A DNA stretch of 64,000 nt. Source: Nomia melanderi. Lineage: Eukaryota; Arthropoda; Insecta; Hymenoptera; Halictidae. Under the pieces are notes generated by a model. That model was not told where the DNA came from. It did no database searches and worked only from the letters and a program-made list of their open reading frames with translations. Position 1 is the first letter of the stretch, and the number at the start of each line of letters is the position of its first letter. A program made the position numbers and the translations under genes. Shown here piece after piece: positions 33,886 to 46,729 of this stretch. The stretch spans positions 11,674,001 through 11,738,000 of the forward strand of contig NW_027475130.1 in assembly GCF_051020985.1 (NCBI RefSeq), in the 5' to 3' direction.

Positions 33886-35315
33886 TCCCCTGACCCTGAG
33901 TGTCCGGACCCATGAGACGGTGGTTTTCTCGGCCCCTGGTGGTCCGAGGTCGTTCCCGCTGCACAGATGCATGCACCAGGTCCTCCTGCAGATAATTCAC
34001 TTTGGTTTATTGCGCTATCTCTAATAGCACCCGAGATATCACCAGATATATATTGGATTTTCCCCTGAACCTGAGTGTCCGGACCCATGAGACGGTGGTT
34101 TTCTCGGCCCCTGGTGGTCCGAGGTCGTTCCCGCTGCCCAGATTCATGCGCCAGGGCCTCCTACAGACAGTGCACTTTGGTTTATTGCGCTATCTGTAAT
34201 AGCACCCGAGATATCACCAGATATATGCTGGATTTTTACATGACCTTGGGTGACGGATTCCGAATATCTGTAATTTTCTCGGCCCCTGGTGGTCCGAGGT
34301 CGTTCCCGCTGCACAGATGCATGCACCAGGGCCTCCTGCAGATAATTCACTTTGGTTTATTGCGCTATCTCTAATAGCCCCCGAGCTATCACCAGATATA
34401 TATTGAATTTTCCCCTGACCGTGAGTGTCCGGCCCCATGAGACTGTGGTTCTCCCGGCCTCTGGTGGTCCGAGGTCGTTCCCGCTGCACAGATTCATGCG
34501 GCAGGGCCTCCTACAGACAATGCACTTTGATTTATTGGGCTATCTGTAATAGTACCCGAGATATCACCAGATATATATTGGATTTTCCCCTGACCCTGAG
34601 TGTCCGGCCCCATGAGACGGTGGTTTTCTCGGCCCCTGGAGGTCGGAGGTCGTTCCTGCTGGCCAGATTCATTCGCCTGGGCCTGCTACAGACAATGCAC
34701 TTTGATTTATTGCGCTATCTGTAATAGCACCCGAGATATCACCAGATATATATTGGATTTTCCCCTGACCCTGAGTGTCCGGACCCATGAGACGGTGGTT
34801 TTCTCGGCCCCTGGTGGTCCGAGGTCGTTCGCGCTGGCCAGATTCATGCGCCTGGGCCTCCTACAGACAATGCACTTTGGTTTATTGCGCTATCTCTAAT
34901 AGCACCCGACATATCACCAGATATATATTGGATTTTCCCCTGACCCTGAGTGTCCGGGCCCATGAGACTGTGGTTTTCTCGGCCCCTGGTGGTTCGAGGT
35001 CGTTCCCGCTGGCCAGATTCATGCGCCTGGGCCTCCTACAGACAATGCACTTTGATTTATTGCGCTATCTCTAATAGCACCCGAGATATCACCAGATATA
35101 TATTGGATTTTTCCCTGACCCTGAGTGTCCGGCGTCATGAGACGGTGGTTTTCTCGGCCCCTGGTGGTCCGAGGTCGTTCCCGCTGCACAGATTCATTCG
35201 CCTGGGCCTCCTACAGTCAATGCACTTTGATTTATTGCGCTATCTGTAATAGCACCCGAGATATCACCAGATATATATTGGATTTCTCCCTGACCCTGAG
35301 TGTCCGGCACCATGA
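33886..35315 (+). repeat. Monomers with GGACCCATG and TGGCCAGATTC variants
   Basis: Eight monomers in which GTCCGGACCCATGAGACGG is frequent in place of GGCCCCATG, and GCTGGCCAGATTC with GCGCCTGGGCC first becomes common (34,660-35,030). This family supplies many monomers to the right half of the window. A divergent block lies near 34,248. Confidence 0.78.
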
Positions 35316-35810
35316 GACGGTGATTTTCTCGGCCCCTGGTGGTCCGAGGTCGTTCCCGCTGCCCAGATTCATGCGCTAGGGCCTCCTACAGACAATGCAC
35401 TTTGGTTTTTTGCGCTATCTCTAATAGCACCCAAGATATCACCAGATATTTGCTGGATTTTTACATGACCTTGGGTGACGGATTCCGAATATCTGTAATT
35501 TTCTCGGCCACTGGTGGTCCGAGGTCGTTCCTGCGGCACAGATTCATTCGCAAGGGCCTCCTACAGACAATGCACTTTGATTTATTGCGCGATCTGTAAT
35601 AGCACCCGAGATATCACCAGATATATATTGGGTTTTCCCCTGACCCTGAGTGTCCGGACCCATGAGACGGTGGATTTCTCGGCCACTGGTGGTCCGAGGT
35701 CGTTCCTGCGGCACAGATTCATTCGCAAGGGCCTTCTACAGACAATGCACTTTGGTTTATTGCGCTATCTGTAATAGCACCAGAGATATAACCAGATATA
35801 TATTGGATTT
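35316..35810 (+). repeat. Eleven-monomer-offset repeat, copy 2
   Basis: Second copy of 33,391-33,885. Related monomers recur near 38,480-38,800 and 39,530-39,850. Confidence 0.82.
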
Positions 35811-36630
35811 CCCCCGGACCCTGTGTGTCCGGACCCATGAGACGGTGGTTTTCTCGGCCCCTGGTGGTCCGAGGTCGTTCCCGCTGCACAGATTCATTCG
35901 CCTGGGCCTCCTACAGACAATGCACTTTGATTTATTGCGCTATCTGTAATAGCACCCGAGATATCACCAGATATATATTGGATTTTTCCCTGACCCTGAG
36001 TGTCCGGCTCCATGAGACGGTGATTTTCTCGGCCCCTGGTGGTCCGAGGTCCTTCCCGCTGCACAGATTCATTCGCCTGGGCCTCCTACAGACAATGCAC
36101 TTTGATTTATTGCGCTATCTGTAATAGCACCCGAGATATCACCAGATATATATTGGATTTTCCCCTGACCCTGAGTGTCCGGCCCCGTGAGTCGGTGGTT
36201 TTCTCGGCCCCTGGTGGTCCTAGGTCGTTCCCGCTGCCCAGATTCATGCGCCAGGGCCTCCTACAGACAATGCACTTTGGTTTATTGCGCTATCTCTAAT
36301 AGCACCCGAGATATCACCAGATATTTGCTGTATTTTTACATGACCTTGGGTGACGGATTCCGAATATCTGTAATTTTCTCGGCCACTGGTGGTCCGAGGT
36401 CGTTCCTGCGGCACAGATTCATTCGCAAGGGCCTCCTACAGACAATGCACTTTGGTTTATTGCGCTATCTGTAATAGCACCCGAGATATCACCAGATATA
36501 TATTGGATTTTCCCCTGACCCTGAGTGTCCGGACCCATGAGACGGTGGTTTTCTCGGCCCCTGGTGGTCCGAGGTCGTTCCCGCTGCACAGATTCATTCG
36601 CCTGGGCCTCCTACAGACAATGCACTTTGA

Positions 36631-36650
36631 TTTATTGCGCATATCTGTAA
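36631..36650 (+). other. One-base insertion at monomer position 69 (first of three)
   Basis: TTGCGCATATCTG replaces TTGCGCTATCTG, with an extra A at 36,641. The same change occurs at 37,692 and 37,868. Spacings of 1,051 and 176 bp equal six monomers and one monomer plus the inserted base. Confidence 0.92.
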
Positions 36651-37684
36651 TAGCACCCGAGATATCACCAGATATATATTGGATTTTTTCCTGACCCTGA
36701 GTGTCCGGCTCCATGAGACGGTGATTTTCTCGGTCCCTGGTGGTCCGAGGTCGTTCCCGCTGCCCAGATTCATGCGCCAGGGCCTCCTACATACAATGCA
36801 CTTTGGGTTATTGCGCTATCTGTAATAGCACCCGAGATATCACCAGATATATGCTGGATTTTTACATGACCTTGGGTGACGGATTCCGAATATCTGTAAT
36901 TTTCTCGGCCACTGGTGGTCCGAGATCGTTCCTGCGGTACAGATTCATTCGCAAGGGCCTCCTACAGACAATGCACTTTGTTTTATAGCGCTATCTGTAA
37001 TAGCACCCGAGATATCACCAGATATATATTGGATTTTCCCCTGACCCTGAGTGTCCGGACCCATGAGACGGTGGTTTTCTCGGCCCCTGGTGGTCCGAGG
37101 TCGTTCCCGCTGCACAGATTCATTCGCCTGGGCCTCCTACAGACAATGCACTTTGATTTATTGCGCTATCTGTAATAGCACCCGAGATATCACCAGATAT
37201 ATATTGGATTTTTTCCTGACCCTGAGTGTCCGGCTCCATGAGACGGTGATTTTCTCGGTCCCTGGTGGTCCGAGGTCGTTCCCGCTGCCCAGATTCATGC
37301 GCCAGGGCCTCCTACAGACAATGCACTTTGGGTTATTGCGCTATCTGTAATAGCACCCGAGATATCACCAGATATATGCTGGATTTTTACATGACCTTGG
37401 GTGACGGATTCCGAATATCTGTAATTTTCTCAGCCCCTGGTGGTCCGAGGTCGTTCCCGCTGCACAGATTCATTCGCCTGGGCCTCCTACAGACAATGCA
37501 CTTTGGTTTATTGCGCTATCTGTAATAGCACCCGAGATATCACCAGATATATATTGGATTTTTCCCTGACCCTGAGTGTCCGGCTCCATGAGACGGTGAT
37601 TTTCTCGTCCCCTGGTGGTCCGACGTCGTTCCCGCTGCCCAGATTCATGCGCCAGGGCCTCCTACAGACAATGCACTTTGGTTT

Positions 37685-37700
37685 ATTGCGCATATCTGTA
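37685..37700 (+). other. One-base insertion at monomer position 69 (second)
   Basis: The extra A is at 37,692 in GCGCATATCTG. This and the next monomer carry the change side by side. Confidence 0.92.
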
Positions 37701-37860
37701 ATAGCACCCGAGATATCACCAGATATATATTGGATTTTTCCCTGACCCTGAGTGTCCGGCGCCATGAGACGGTGGTTTTCTTGGCCCCTGGTGGTCCGAG
37801 GGCGTTCCCGCTGCACAGATGCATGCGCCAGGGCCTCCTGCAGATAATTCACTTTGGTTT

Positions 37861-37876
37861 ATTGCGCATATCTGTA
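37861..37876 (+). other. One-base insertion at monomer position 69 (third)
   Basis: The extra A is at 37,868. The three insertions together cancel the register drift of the three earlier deletions. Confidence 0.92.
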
Positions 37877-38039
37877 ATAGCACCCGAGATATCACCAGAT
37901 ATATATTGGATTTTCCCCTGACCCTGAGTGTCCCGCCCCGTGAGTCGGTGGTTTTCTCGGCCCCTGGTGGTCCGAGGTCGTTCCCGCTGCACAGATTCAT
38001 GCGCCATGGCCTCCTGCAGATAATTCACTTTGGTTTAAT

Positions 38040-38865
38040 GCGCTATCTGTAATAGCACCAGAGTTATAACCAGATATATATTGGATTTTTCACTGACCCT
38101 GAGTGTCCTGCCCCATGTGACGGTGGTTTTCTCGGCCCCTGGTGGTCCTAGGTTGTTCCCGCTGCCCAGATTCATGCGCCAGGGCCTCCTACAGACAATG
38201 AACTTTGGTTTATTGCGCTATCTCTAATAGCACCCGAGATATCACCAGATATTTGCTGGATTTTTACATGACCTTTGGTGACGGATTCCGAATATCTGTA
38301 ATTTTCTCAGCCACTGGTGGTCCGAGGTCGTTCCTGCGGTACAGATTCATTAGCAAGGGCCTCCTACAGACAATGCACTTTGGTTTATTGCGCTATCTGT
38401 AATAGCACCCGAGATATCACCAGATATATATTGGATTTCTCCCTTACCCTGAGTGTCCGGCTCCATGAGACGGTGATTTTCTCGGCCCCTGGTGGTCCGA
38501 GGTCGTTCCCGCTGCCCAGATTCATGCGCTAGGGCCTCCTACAGACAATGCACTTTGGTTTTTTGCGCTATCTCTAATAGCACCCAAGATATCACCAGAT
38601 ATTTGCTGGATTTTTACATGACCTTGGGTGACGGATTCCGAATATCTGTAATTTTCTCGGCCACTGGTGGTCCGAGGTCGTTCCTGCGGCACAGATTCAT
38701 TTGCAAGGGCCTCCTACAGACAATGCACTTTGATTTATTGCGCTATCTGTAATAGCACCCGAGATATCACCAGATATATATTGGATTTTCCCCTGACCCT
38801 GAGTGTCCGGACCCATGAGACGGTGGTTCTCTCGGCCCCTGGTGGTCCGAGGTCGTTCCCGCTGC
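38040..38865 (+). repeat. Six-monomer-offset repeat, copy 1
   Basis: About 825 bp that recur at 39,090-39,915 (offset 1,050 bp). It contains two divergent-block monomers (blocks near 38,276 and 38,626), the GTCCTGCCCCATGTGACGG monomer and the GGTTTTTTGCGC monomer. Differences are few, for example CATTAGCAAGG versus CTTTCGCAAGG. Confidence 0.84.
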
Positions 38866-39089
38866 ACAGATGCATGCACCAGGGCCTCCTGCAGATAATT
38901 CACTTTGGTTTATTGCGCTATCTCTAATAGCACCCGAGATATCACCAGATATATATTGGATTTTCCCCTGACCCTGAGTGTCCGGACCCATGAGACGGTG
39001 GTTTTCTCGGCCCCTGGAGGTCGGAGGTCGTTCCTGCTGGCCAGATTCATTCGCCTGGGCCTGCTACAGACAATGCACTTTGATTTATT
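38866..39089 (+). repeat. Spacer monomers between the six-monomer-offset copies
   Basis: One and a quarter monomers with GATGCATGCACCAGG and then CCTGGAGGTCGGAGG, matching the variant first seen at 34,637. Confidence 0.75.
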
Positions 39090-39915
39090 GCGCTATCTGT
39101 AATAGCACCAGAGATATAACCAGATATATATTGGATTTTTCACTGACCCTGAGTGTCCTGCCCCATGTGACGGTGGTTTTCTCGGCCCCTGGTGGTCCTA
39201 GGTTGTTCCCACTGCCCAGATTCATGCGCCAGGGCCTCCTACAGACAATGAACTTTGGTTTCTTGCGCTATCTCTAATAGCACCCGAGATATCACCAGAT
39301 ATTTGCTGGATTTTTACATGACCTTTGGTGACGGATTCCGAATATCTGTAATTTTCTCAGCCACTGGTGGTCCGAGGTCGTTCCTGCGGTACAGATTCTT
39401 TCGCAAGGGCCTCCTACAGACAATGCACTTTGGTTTATTGCGCTATCTGTAATAGCACCCGAGATATCACCAGATATATATTGGATTTCTCCCTTACCCT
39501 GAGTGTCCGGCTCCATGAGACGGTGATTTTCTCGGCCCCTGGTGGTCCGAGGTCGTTCCCGCTGCCGAGATTCATGCGCTAGGGCCTCCTACAGACAATG
39601 CACTTTGGTTTTTTGCGCTATCTCTAATAGCACCCAAGATATCACCAGATATTTGCTGGATTTTTACATGACCTTGGGTGACGGATTCCGAATATCTGTA
39701 ATTTTCTCGGCCACTGGTGGTCCGAGGTCGTTCCTGCGGCACAGATTCATTCGCAAGGGCCTCCTACAGACAATGCACTTTGATTTATTGCGCTATCTGT
39801 AATAGCACCCGAGATATCACCAGATATATATTGGATTTTCCCCTGACCCTGAGTGTCCGGACCCATGAGACGGTGGTTTTCTCGGCCCCTGGTGGTCCGA
39901 GGTCGTTCCCGCTGC
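39090..39915 (+). repeat. Six-monomer-offset repeat, copy 2
   Basis: Second copy of 38,040-38,865, with divergent blocks near 39,326 and 39,676. Their spacing of 350 bp is the same as in the first copy. Confidence 0.84.
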
Positions 39916-41380
39916 CCAGATTCATGCGCCAGGGTCTCCTACAGACAGTGCACTTTGGTTTATTGCGCTATCTCTAATAGCCCCCGAGCTATCACCAGAT
40001 ATATATTGAATTTTCCCCTGACCCTGAGTGTCCGGCCCCATGAGACTGTGGTTTTCCCGTCCTCTGGTGGTCCGAGGTCGTTCCCGCTGCACAGATTCAT
40101 GCGGCAGGGCCTCCTACAGACAATGCACTTTGATTTATTGGGCTATCTGTAATAGCACCCGAGATATCACCAGATATATATTGGATTTTTCCCTGACCCT
40201 GAGTGTCCGGCGCCATGAGACGGTGGTTTTCTCGGCCCCTGGTGGTCCGAGGTCGTTCCCGCTGCACAGATTCATTCGCCTGGGCCTCCTACAGACAATG
40301 CACTTTGATTTATTGCGCTATCTGTAATAGCACCCGAGATATCACCAGATATATATTGGATTTCTCCCTGACCCTGAGTGTCCGGCTCCATGTGACAGTG
40401 ATTTTCTCGGTCCCTGGTGGTCCGAGGTCGTTCCCGCTGCACAGATTCATGCGCCAGGGCCTCCCACAGACAATGCACTTTGGATTTTTGCGCTATCTCT
40501 GATAGCACCCAAGATATCACCAGATATTTGCTGGATTTTTACATGACCTTGGGTGACGGATTCCGAATGTCTGTAATTTTCTCGGCCACTGGTGGTCCGA
40601 GGTCGTTCCTGCGGCACAGATTCATTCGCAAGGGCCTCCTACAGACAATGCACTTTGATTTATTGGGCTATCCGTAATAGCACCCGAGATATCAACAGAT
40701 ATATATTGGATTTTCCCCTGACCCAGAGTATCCGGACCCATGAGACGGTGGTTTTCTTGGCCCCTGGTGGTCCGAGGGCGTTCCCGCTGCACAGATGCAT
40801 GCGCCAGGGCCTCCTGCAGTTAATTCACTTTGGTTTATTGCGCTATCTCTAATAGCACCCGAGATATCACCAGATATATATTGGATTTTCCCCTGACCCT
40901 GAGTGTCCGGCCCCGTGAGTCGGTGGTTTTCTCGGCCCCTGGTGGTCCTAGGTTGTTCCCGCTGCCCAGATTCATGCGCCAGGGCCTCCTACAGACAATG
41001 CACTTTGGTTTATTGCGCTATCTGTAATAGAACCCGAGATATCGCCAGATATATATTGGGTTTTCCCCTGACCCTGAGTGTCCGGACCCATGAGACGGTG
41101 GTTTTCTCGGCCACTGGTGGTCCGAGGTCGTTCCTGCGGCACAGATTCATTCGCAAGGGCCTCCTACAGACAATGCACTTTGGTTCATTGCGCTATCTGC
41201 AATAGCACCAGAGATATAACCAGATATATATTGGATTTTCCCCTGACCCTGAGTGTCCGGACCCATGAGACGGTGGTTTTCTCGTCCCCTGGTGGTCCGA
41301 CGTCGTTCCCGCTGCCCAGATTCATGCGCCAGGGCCTCCTACAGACAGTGCACTTTGGTTTATTGCGCTATCTGTAATAG
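39916..41380 (+). repeat. Transition monomers before the four-monomer-pitch region
   Basis: Eight monomers mixing GCCCCCGAGCTATCACC (39,980), GGCAGGGCC, GACCCAGAGTATCCGG (40,721) and CCTGTCCGGCCCCGTGAGTCGG-like forms. A divergent block with a CGAATGTCTG change lies at 40,551. The GCCCCCGAGCTATC monomer recurs at 42,430, 43,830 and 45,230, and 40,840-41,030 recurs at 42,065-42,255. Confidence 0.76.
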
Positions 41381-44300
41381 CACCCGAGATATCACCAGAT
41401 ATATGCTGGATTTTTCCCTGACCCTGAGTGTCCGGCTCCATGAGACGGTGATTTTCTCGTTCCCTGGTGGTCCGACGTCGTTCCCGCTGCCCAGATTCAT
41501 GCGCCAGGGCCTCCTACAGACAATGCACTTTGGTTTATTGCGCTATCTGTAATAGCACCAGAGATATAACCAGATATATGCTGGATTTTTACATGACCTT
41601 GGGTGACGGATTCCGAATATCTGTAATTTTCTCGGCCACTGGTGGTCCGAGGTCGTTCCTGCGGCACAGATTCATTCGAAAGTGCCTCCTACGGACAATG
41701 CACTTTGATTTATTGCGCTATCTCTAATAGCACCCGAGATACCACCAGATATATATTGAATTTTCCCCTGACCCTGAGTGTCCGGCCCCATGAGACTGTG
41801 GTTTTCCCGGCCTCTGGTGGTCCGAGGTCGTTCCCGCTGCACAGATTCATGCGGCAGGGCGTCCTACAGACAATGCACTTTGATTTATTGGGCTATCCGT
41901 AATAGCACCCGAGATATCACCAGATATATATTGGATTTTCCCCTGACCCAGAGTATCCGGACCCATGAGAGGGTGGTTTTCTTGGCCCCTGGTGGTCCGG
42001 GGGCGTTCCCGCTGCACAGATGCATGCGCCAGGGCCTCCTGCAGATAATTCACTTTGGTTTATTGCGCTATCTCTAATAGCACCCGAGATATCACCAGAT
42101 ATATATTGGATTTTCCCCTGACCCTGATTGTCCGGCCCCGTGAGTCGGTGGTTTTCTCGGCCCCTGGTGGTCCTAGGTTGTTCCCGCTGCCCAGATTCAT
42201 GCGCCAGGGCCTCCTACAGACAATGCACTTTGGTTTATTGCGCTATCTCTAATAGCACCCGAGATATAACCAGATATTTGCTGGATTTTTACATGACCTT
42301 TGGTGACGGATTCCGAATATTTGTAATTTTCTCGGCCACTGGTGGTCCGAGGTCGTTCCTGCGGCACAGATTCATTCGCCAGTGCCTCCTACAGACAATG
42401 CACTTTGATTTATTGCGCTATCTCTAATAGCCCCCGAGCTATCACCAGATATATATTGAATTTTCCCCTGACCCTGAGTGTCCGGACCCATGAGACGGTG
42501 GTTTTCTCGGCCTCTGGTGGTCCGAGGTCGTTCCCGCTGCACAGATTCATTCGCCTGGGCCTCCTACAGACAATGCACTTTGATTTATTGCGCTATCTAT
42601 AATAGCACCCGAGATATCACCAGATATATATTGGATTTTCCCCTGACCCTGAGTGTCCGGACCCATGAGACGGTGGTTTTCTCGGCCCCTGGTGGTCCGA
42701 GGTCGATCCCGCTGCCCAGATTCATGCGCCAGGGCCTCCTACAGACAGTGCACTTTGGTTTATTGCGCTATCTGTAATAGCACCCGAGATATCACCAGAT
42801 ATATATTGGATTTTTCCTTGACCCTGAGTGTCCGGCTCCATGAGACGGTGATTTTCTCGTCCCTTGGTGGTCCGACGTCGTTCCCGCTGCCCAGATTCAT
42901 GCGCCAGGGCCTCCTACAGACAATGCACTTTGGTTTATTGCGCTATCTGTAATAGCACCCGAGATATCACCAGATATATGCTGGATTTTTACATGACCTT
43001 GGGTGACGGATTCCGAATACCTGTAATTTTCTCGGCCACTGGTGGTCCGAGGTCGTTCCTGCGGCACAGATTCATTCGACAGTGCCTCCTACGGACAATG
43101 CACTTTGATTTATTGCGCTATCTCTAATAGCACCCGAGATACCACCAGATATATATTGAATTTTCCCCTGACCCTGAGTGTCCGGCCCCATGAGACTGTG
43201 GTTTTCCCGGCCTCTGGTGGTCCGAGGTCGTTCCCGCTGCACAGATTCATGCGGCAGGGCCTCCTACAGACAATGCACTTTGATTTATTGGGCTATCTGT
43301 AATAGCACCCGAGATATCACCAGATATATATTGGATTTTCCCCTGACCCTGAGTGTCAGGCCCCATGAGGCGGTGGTTGTCTCGGCCCCTGGTGGTCCGA
43401 GGTCGTTCCGGCTGGCCAGATTCATTCGCCTGGGCCTCCTACAGACAATGCACTTTGATTTATTGCGCTATCTGTAATAGCACCCGAGATATCACCAGAT
43501 ATATATTGGATTTTCCCCTGACCCTGAGTGTCAGGCCCCATGAGACGGTGATTTTCTCGTCCCCTGGTGGTCCGACGTCGTTCCCGCTGCCCAGATTCAT
43601 GCGCCAGGGCCTCCTACAGACAATGCACTTTGGTTTATTGCGCTATCTGTAATAGCACCCGAGATATCACCAGATATATGCTGGATTTTTACATGACCTT
43701 GGGTGACGGATTCCGAATATCTGTAATTTTCTCGGCCACTGGTGGTCCGAGGTCGTTCCTGCGGCACAGATTCATTCGCCAGTGCCTCCTACAGACAATG
43801 CACTTTGATTTATTGCGCTATCTCTAATAGCCCCCGAGCTATCACCAGATATATATTGAATTTTCCCCTGACCCTGGGTGTCCGGCCCCATGAGACTGTG
43901 GTTTTCCCGGCCTCTGGTGGTCCGTGGTCGTTCCCGGTGCACAGATTCATGCGGCAGGGCCTCCTACAGACAATGCACTTTGATTTATTGGGCTATCTGT
44001 AATAGCACCCGAGATATCACCAGATATATAATGGATTTTCCCCTGACCCTGAGTGTCAGGCCCCATGAGACGGTGGTTTTCTCGGCCCCTGGTGGTCGGA
44101 GGTCGTTCCTGCTGGCCAGATTCATTCGCCTGGGCCTCCTACAGACAATGCACTTTGATTTATTGCGCTATCTGTAATAGCACCCGAGATATCACCAGAT
44201 ATATATTGGATTTTCCCCTGACCTTGGTTGACGGATTCCGAATATCTGTAATTTTCTCGGCCACTGGTGGTCCGAGATCGTTCCTGCTGTACAGATTCAT

Positions 44301-45940
44301 TCGCAAGGGCCTCCTACAGACAATGCACTTTGGTTTATAGCGCTATCTGTAACAGCACCCGAGATATCACCAGATATATATTGGATTTTCCCCTGACCCT
44401 GAGTGTCCGGACCCATGAGACGGTGGTTTTCTCGGCCCCTGGTGGTCCGAGGTCGTTCCCGCTGCACAGATTCATTCGCCTGGGCCTCCTACAGACAATG
44501 CACTTTGATTTAATGCGCTATCTGTAATAGCACCCGAGATATCACCAGATATATATTGGATTTTCCCCTGACCCTGAGTGTCCGGCCCCATGAGACTGTG
44601 GTTTTCTCGGCCCCTGGTGGTCCGAGGTCGTTCCCGCTGGCCAGATTCATGCGCCTGGGCCTCCTACAGACAATGCACTTTGATTTAGTGCGCTATCTCT
44701 AATAGCACCCGAGATATCACCAGATATATATTGGATTTTCCCCTGACCCTGAGTGTCCGGACCCATGAGACGGTGGTTTTCTCGGCCCCTGGTGGTCCGA
44801 GGTCGTTCCCGCTGCCCAGATTCATGCGCCAGGGCCTCCTACAGACAGTGCACTTTGGTTTATTGCGCTATCTGTAATAGCACCCGAGATATCACCAGAT
44901 ATATATTGGATTTTTCCCTGACCCTGAGTGTCCGGCTCCATGAGACGGTGATTTTCTCGTCCCCTGGTGGTCCGACGTCGTTCCCGCTGCCCAGATTCAT
45001 GCGCCAGGGCCTCCTACAGACAATGCACTTTGGTTTATTGCGCTATCTATAATAGCACCCGAGATATCACCAGATATATGCTGGATTTTTACATGACCTT
45101 GGGTGACGGATTCCGAATATCTGTAATTTTCTCGGCCACTGGTGGTCCGAGGTCGTTCCTGCGGCACAGATTCATTCGCCAGTGCCTCCTACAGACAATG
45201 CACTTTGATTTATTGCGCTATCTCTAATAGCCCCCGAGCTATCACCAGATATATATTGAATTTTCCCCTGACCCTGAGTGTCCGGCCCCATGAGACTGTG
45301 GTTTTCCCGGCCTCTGGTGGTCCGAGGTCGTTCCCGCTGCACAGATTCATGCGGCAGGGCCTCCTACAGACAATGCACTTTGATTTATTGGGCTATCTGT
45401 AATAGCACCCGAGATATCACCAGATATATATTGGATTTTCCCCTGACCCTGAGTGTCAGGCCCCATGAGACGGTGGTTGTCTCGGCCCCTGGTGGTCCGA
45501 GGTCGTTCCTGCTGGCCAGATTCATTCGCCTGGGCCTCCTACAGACAATGCACTTTGATTTATTGAGCTATCTGTAATAGCACCCGAGATATCACCAGAT
45601 ATATATTGGATTTTCCCCTGACCCTGAGTGTCAGGCCCCATGAGACGGTGATTTTCTCGTCCCCTGGTGGTCCGACGTCGTTCCCGCTGCCCAGATTCAT
45701 GCGCCAGGGCCTCCTACAGACAATGCACTTTGGTTTATTGCGCTATCTGTAATAGCACCCGAGATATCACCAGATATATATTGGATTTTCCCCTGACCTT
45801 GGGTGACGGATTCCGAATATCTGTAATTTTCTCGGCCACTGGTGGTCCGAGATCGTTCCTGCGGTACAGATTCATTCGCAAAGGCCTCCTACAGACAATG
45901 CACTTTGGTTTATTGCGCTATCTGTAATAGCACCCGAGAT
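41381..45940 (+). repeat. Four-monomer (700-bp) higher-order repeat region
   Basis: The divergent-block motif GGTGACGGATTCCGAATA, or a one-base variant, starts at 41,601, 42,301, 43,001, 43,701, 45,101 and 45,801, all separated by multiples of 700 bp. One copy, at 44,226, is out of phase by one monomer. Other private variants follow the same pitch: CTCGTCCCCTGGTGG with CCGACGTCG, GGTTTTCCCGGCCTCTGG and TATTGGGCTATC. Units are not identical: copies 1,400 and 2,100 bp apart are often closer to each other than neighbours, so the region has been rearranged since the four-monomer unit formed. Confidence 0.85.
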
Positions 45941-46729
45941 ATCACCAGATATATATTGGATTTTTCCCTGACCCCGAGTGTCCGGCGCCATGAGACGGTG
46001 GTTTTCTTGGCCCCTGGTGGTCCGAGGGCGTTCCCGCTGCACAGATGCATGCGCCAGGGCCTCCTGCAGATAATTCACTTTGGATTATTGCGCTATCTCC
46101 AATAGCACCCAAGATATCACCAGATATATATTGGATTTTCCCCTGACCCTGAGTGTCCGGCCCCGTGAGTCGGTGGTTTTCTCGGCCCCTGGTGGTACTA
46201 GGTCGTTCCCGCTGCCCAGATTCATTCGCCAGGGCCTCCTACAGACAACGCACTTTGGTTTATTGCGCTATCTGTAATAGCACCCGAGATATCACCAGAT
46301 ATATATTGGATTTTCCCTTGACCCTGAGTGTCCGGCCACATGAGTCTGTGGTTTTCTCGGCCCCTGGTGGTCCGAGGTCGTTCCCGCTGGCCAGATTCAT
46401 GCGCCTGGGCCTCCTACAGACAATGCACTTTGATTTATTGCGCTACCTCAAATAGCACCCGAGATATCACCAGATATATATTGGATTTTTCCCTGACCCT
46501 GAGTGTCCGGCGCCATGAGACGGTGGTTTTCTTGGCCCCTGGTGGTCCGAGGTCGTTCCCGCTGCACAGATGCATGCACCAGGGCCTCCTGCAGATAATT
46601 CACTTTGGTTTATTGCGCTATCTCTAATAGCACCCGAGATATCACCAGATATATATTGGATTTTCCCCTGACCCTGAGTGTCCGGACCCATGAGACGGTG
46701 GTTTTCTCGGCCTCTGGTGGTCCGAGGTC
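45941..46729 (+). repeat. Individual monomers after the four-monomer region
   Basis: Four to five monomers with GACCCCGAGTG (45,971), GGATTATTGCGC with CTCCAATAGC (46,082-46,105), GGTACTAGGTCG (46,194) and CGGCCACATGAGTCTG (46,334). No long partner was noticed. Confidence 0.74.

Larger units (their letters stand above)
35811..38039 (+). repeat. Segment carrying three one-base insertions
   Basis: About thirteen monomers, many with TTCATTCGCCTGGGCC and GGCTCCATGAGACGGTGATT. Divergent blocks lie near 36,348, 36,876 and 37,401. Three monomers carry the same extra A in GCGCATATCTG. Monomers near 36,640-36,880 and 37,170-37,400 resemble each other closely. Confidence 0.78.

Noticed and set aside
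41440..41490. Compensatory base changes preserving the hairpin stem in CTCGT/CCGAC monomers
   Set aside because: The G-to-T change at stem position 5 and the G-to-C change at the last stem base affect different pairs, so each breaks a pair and neither restores one.
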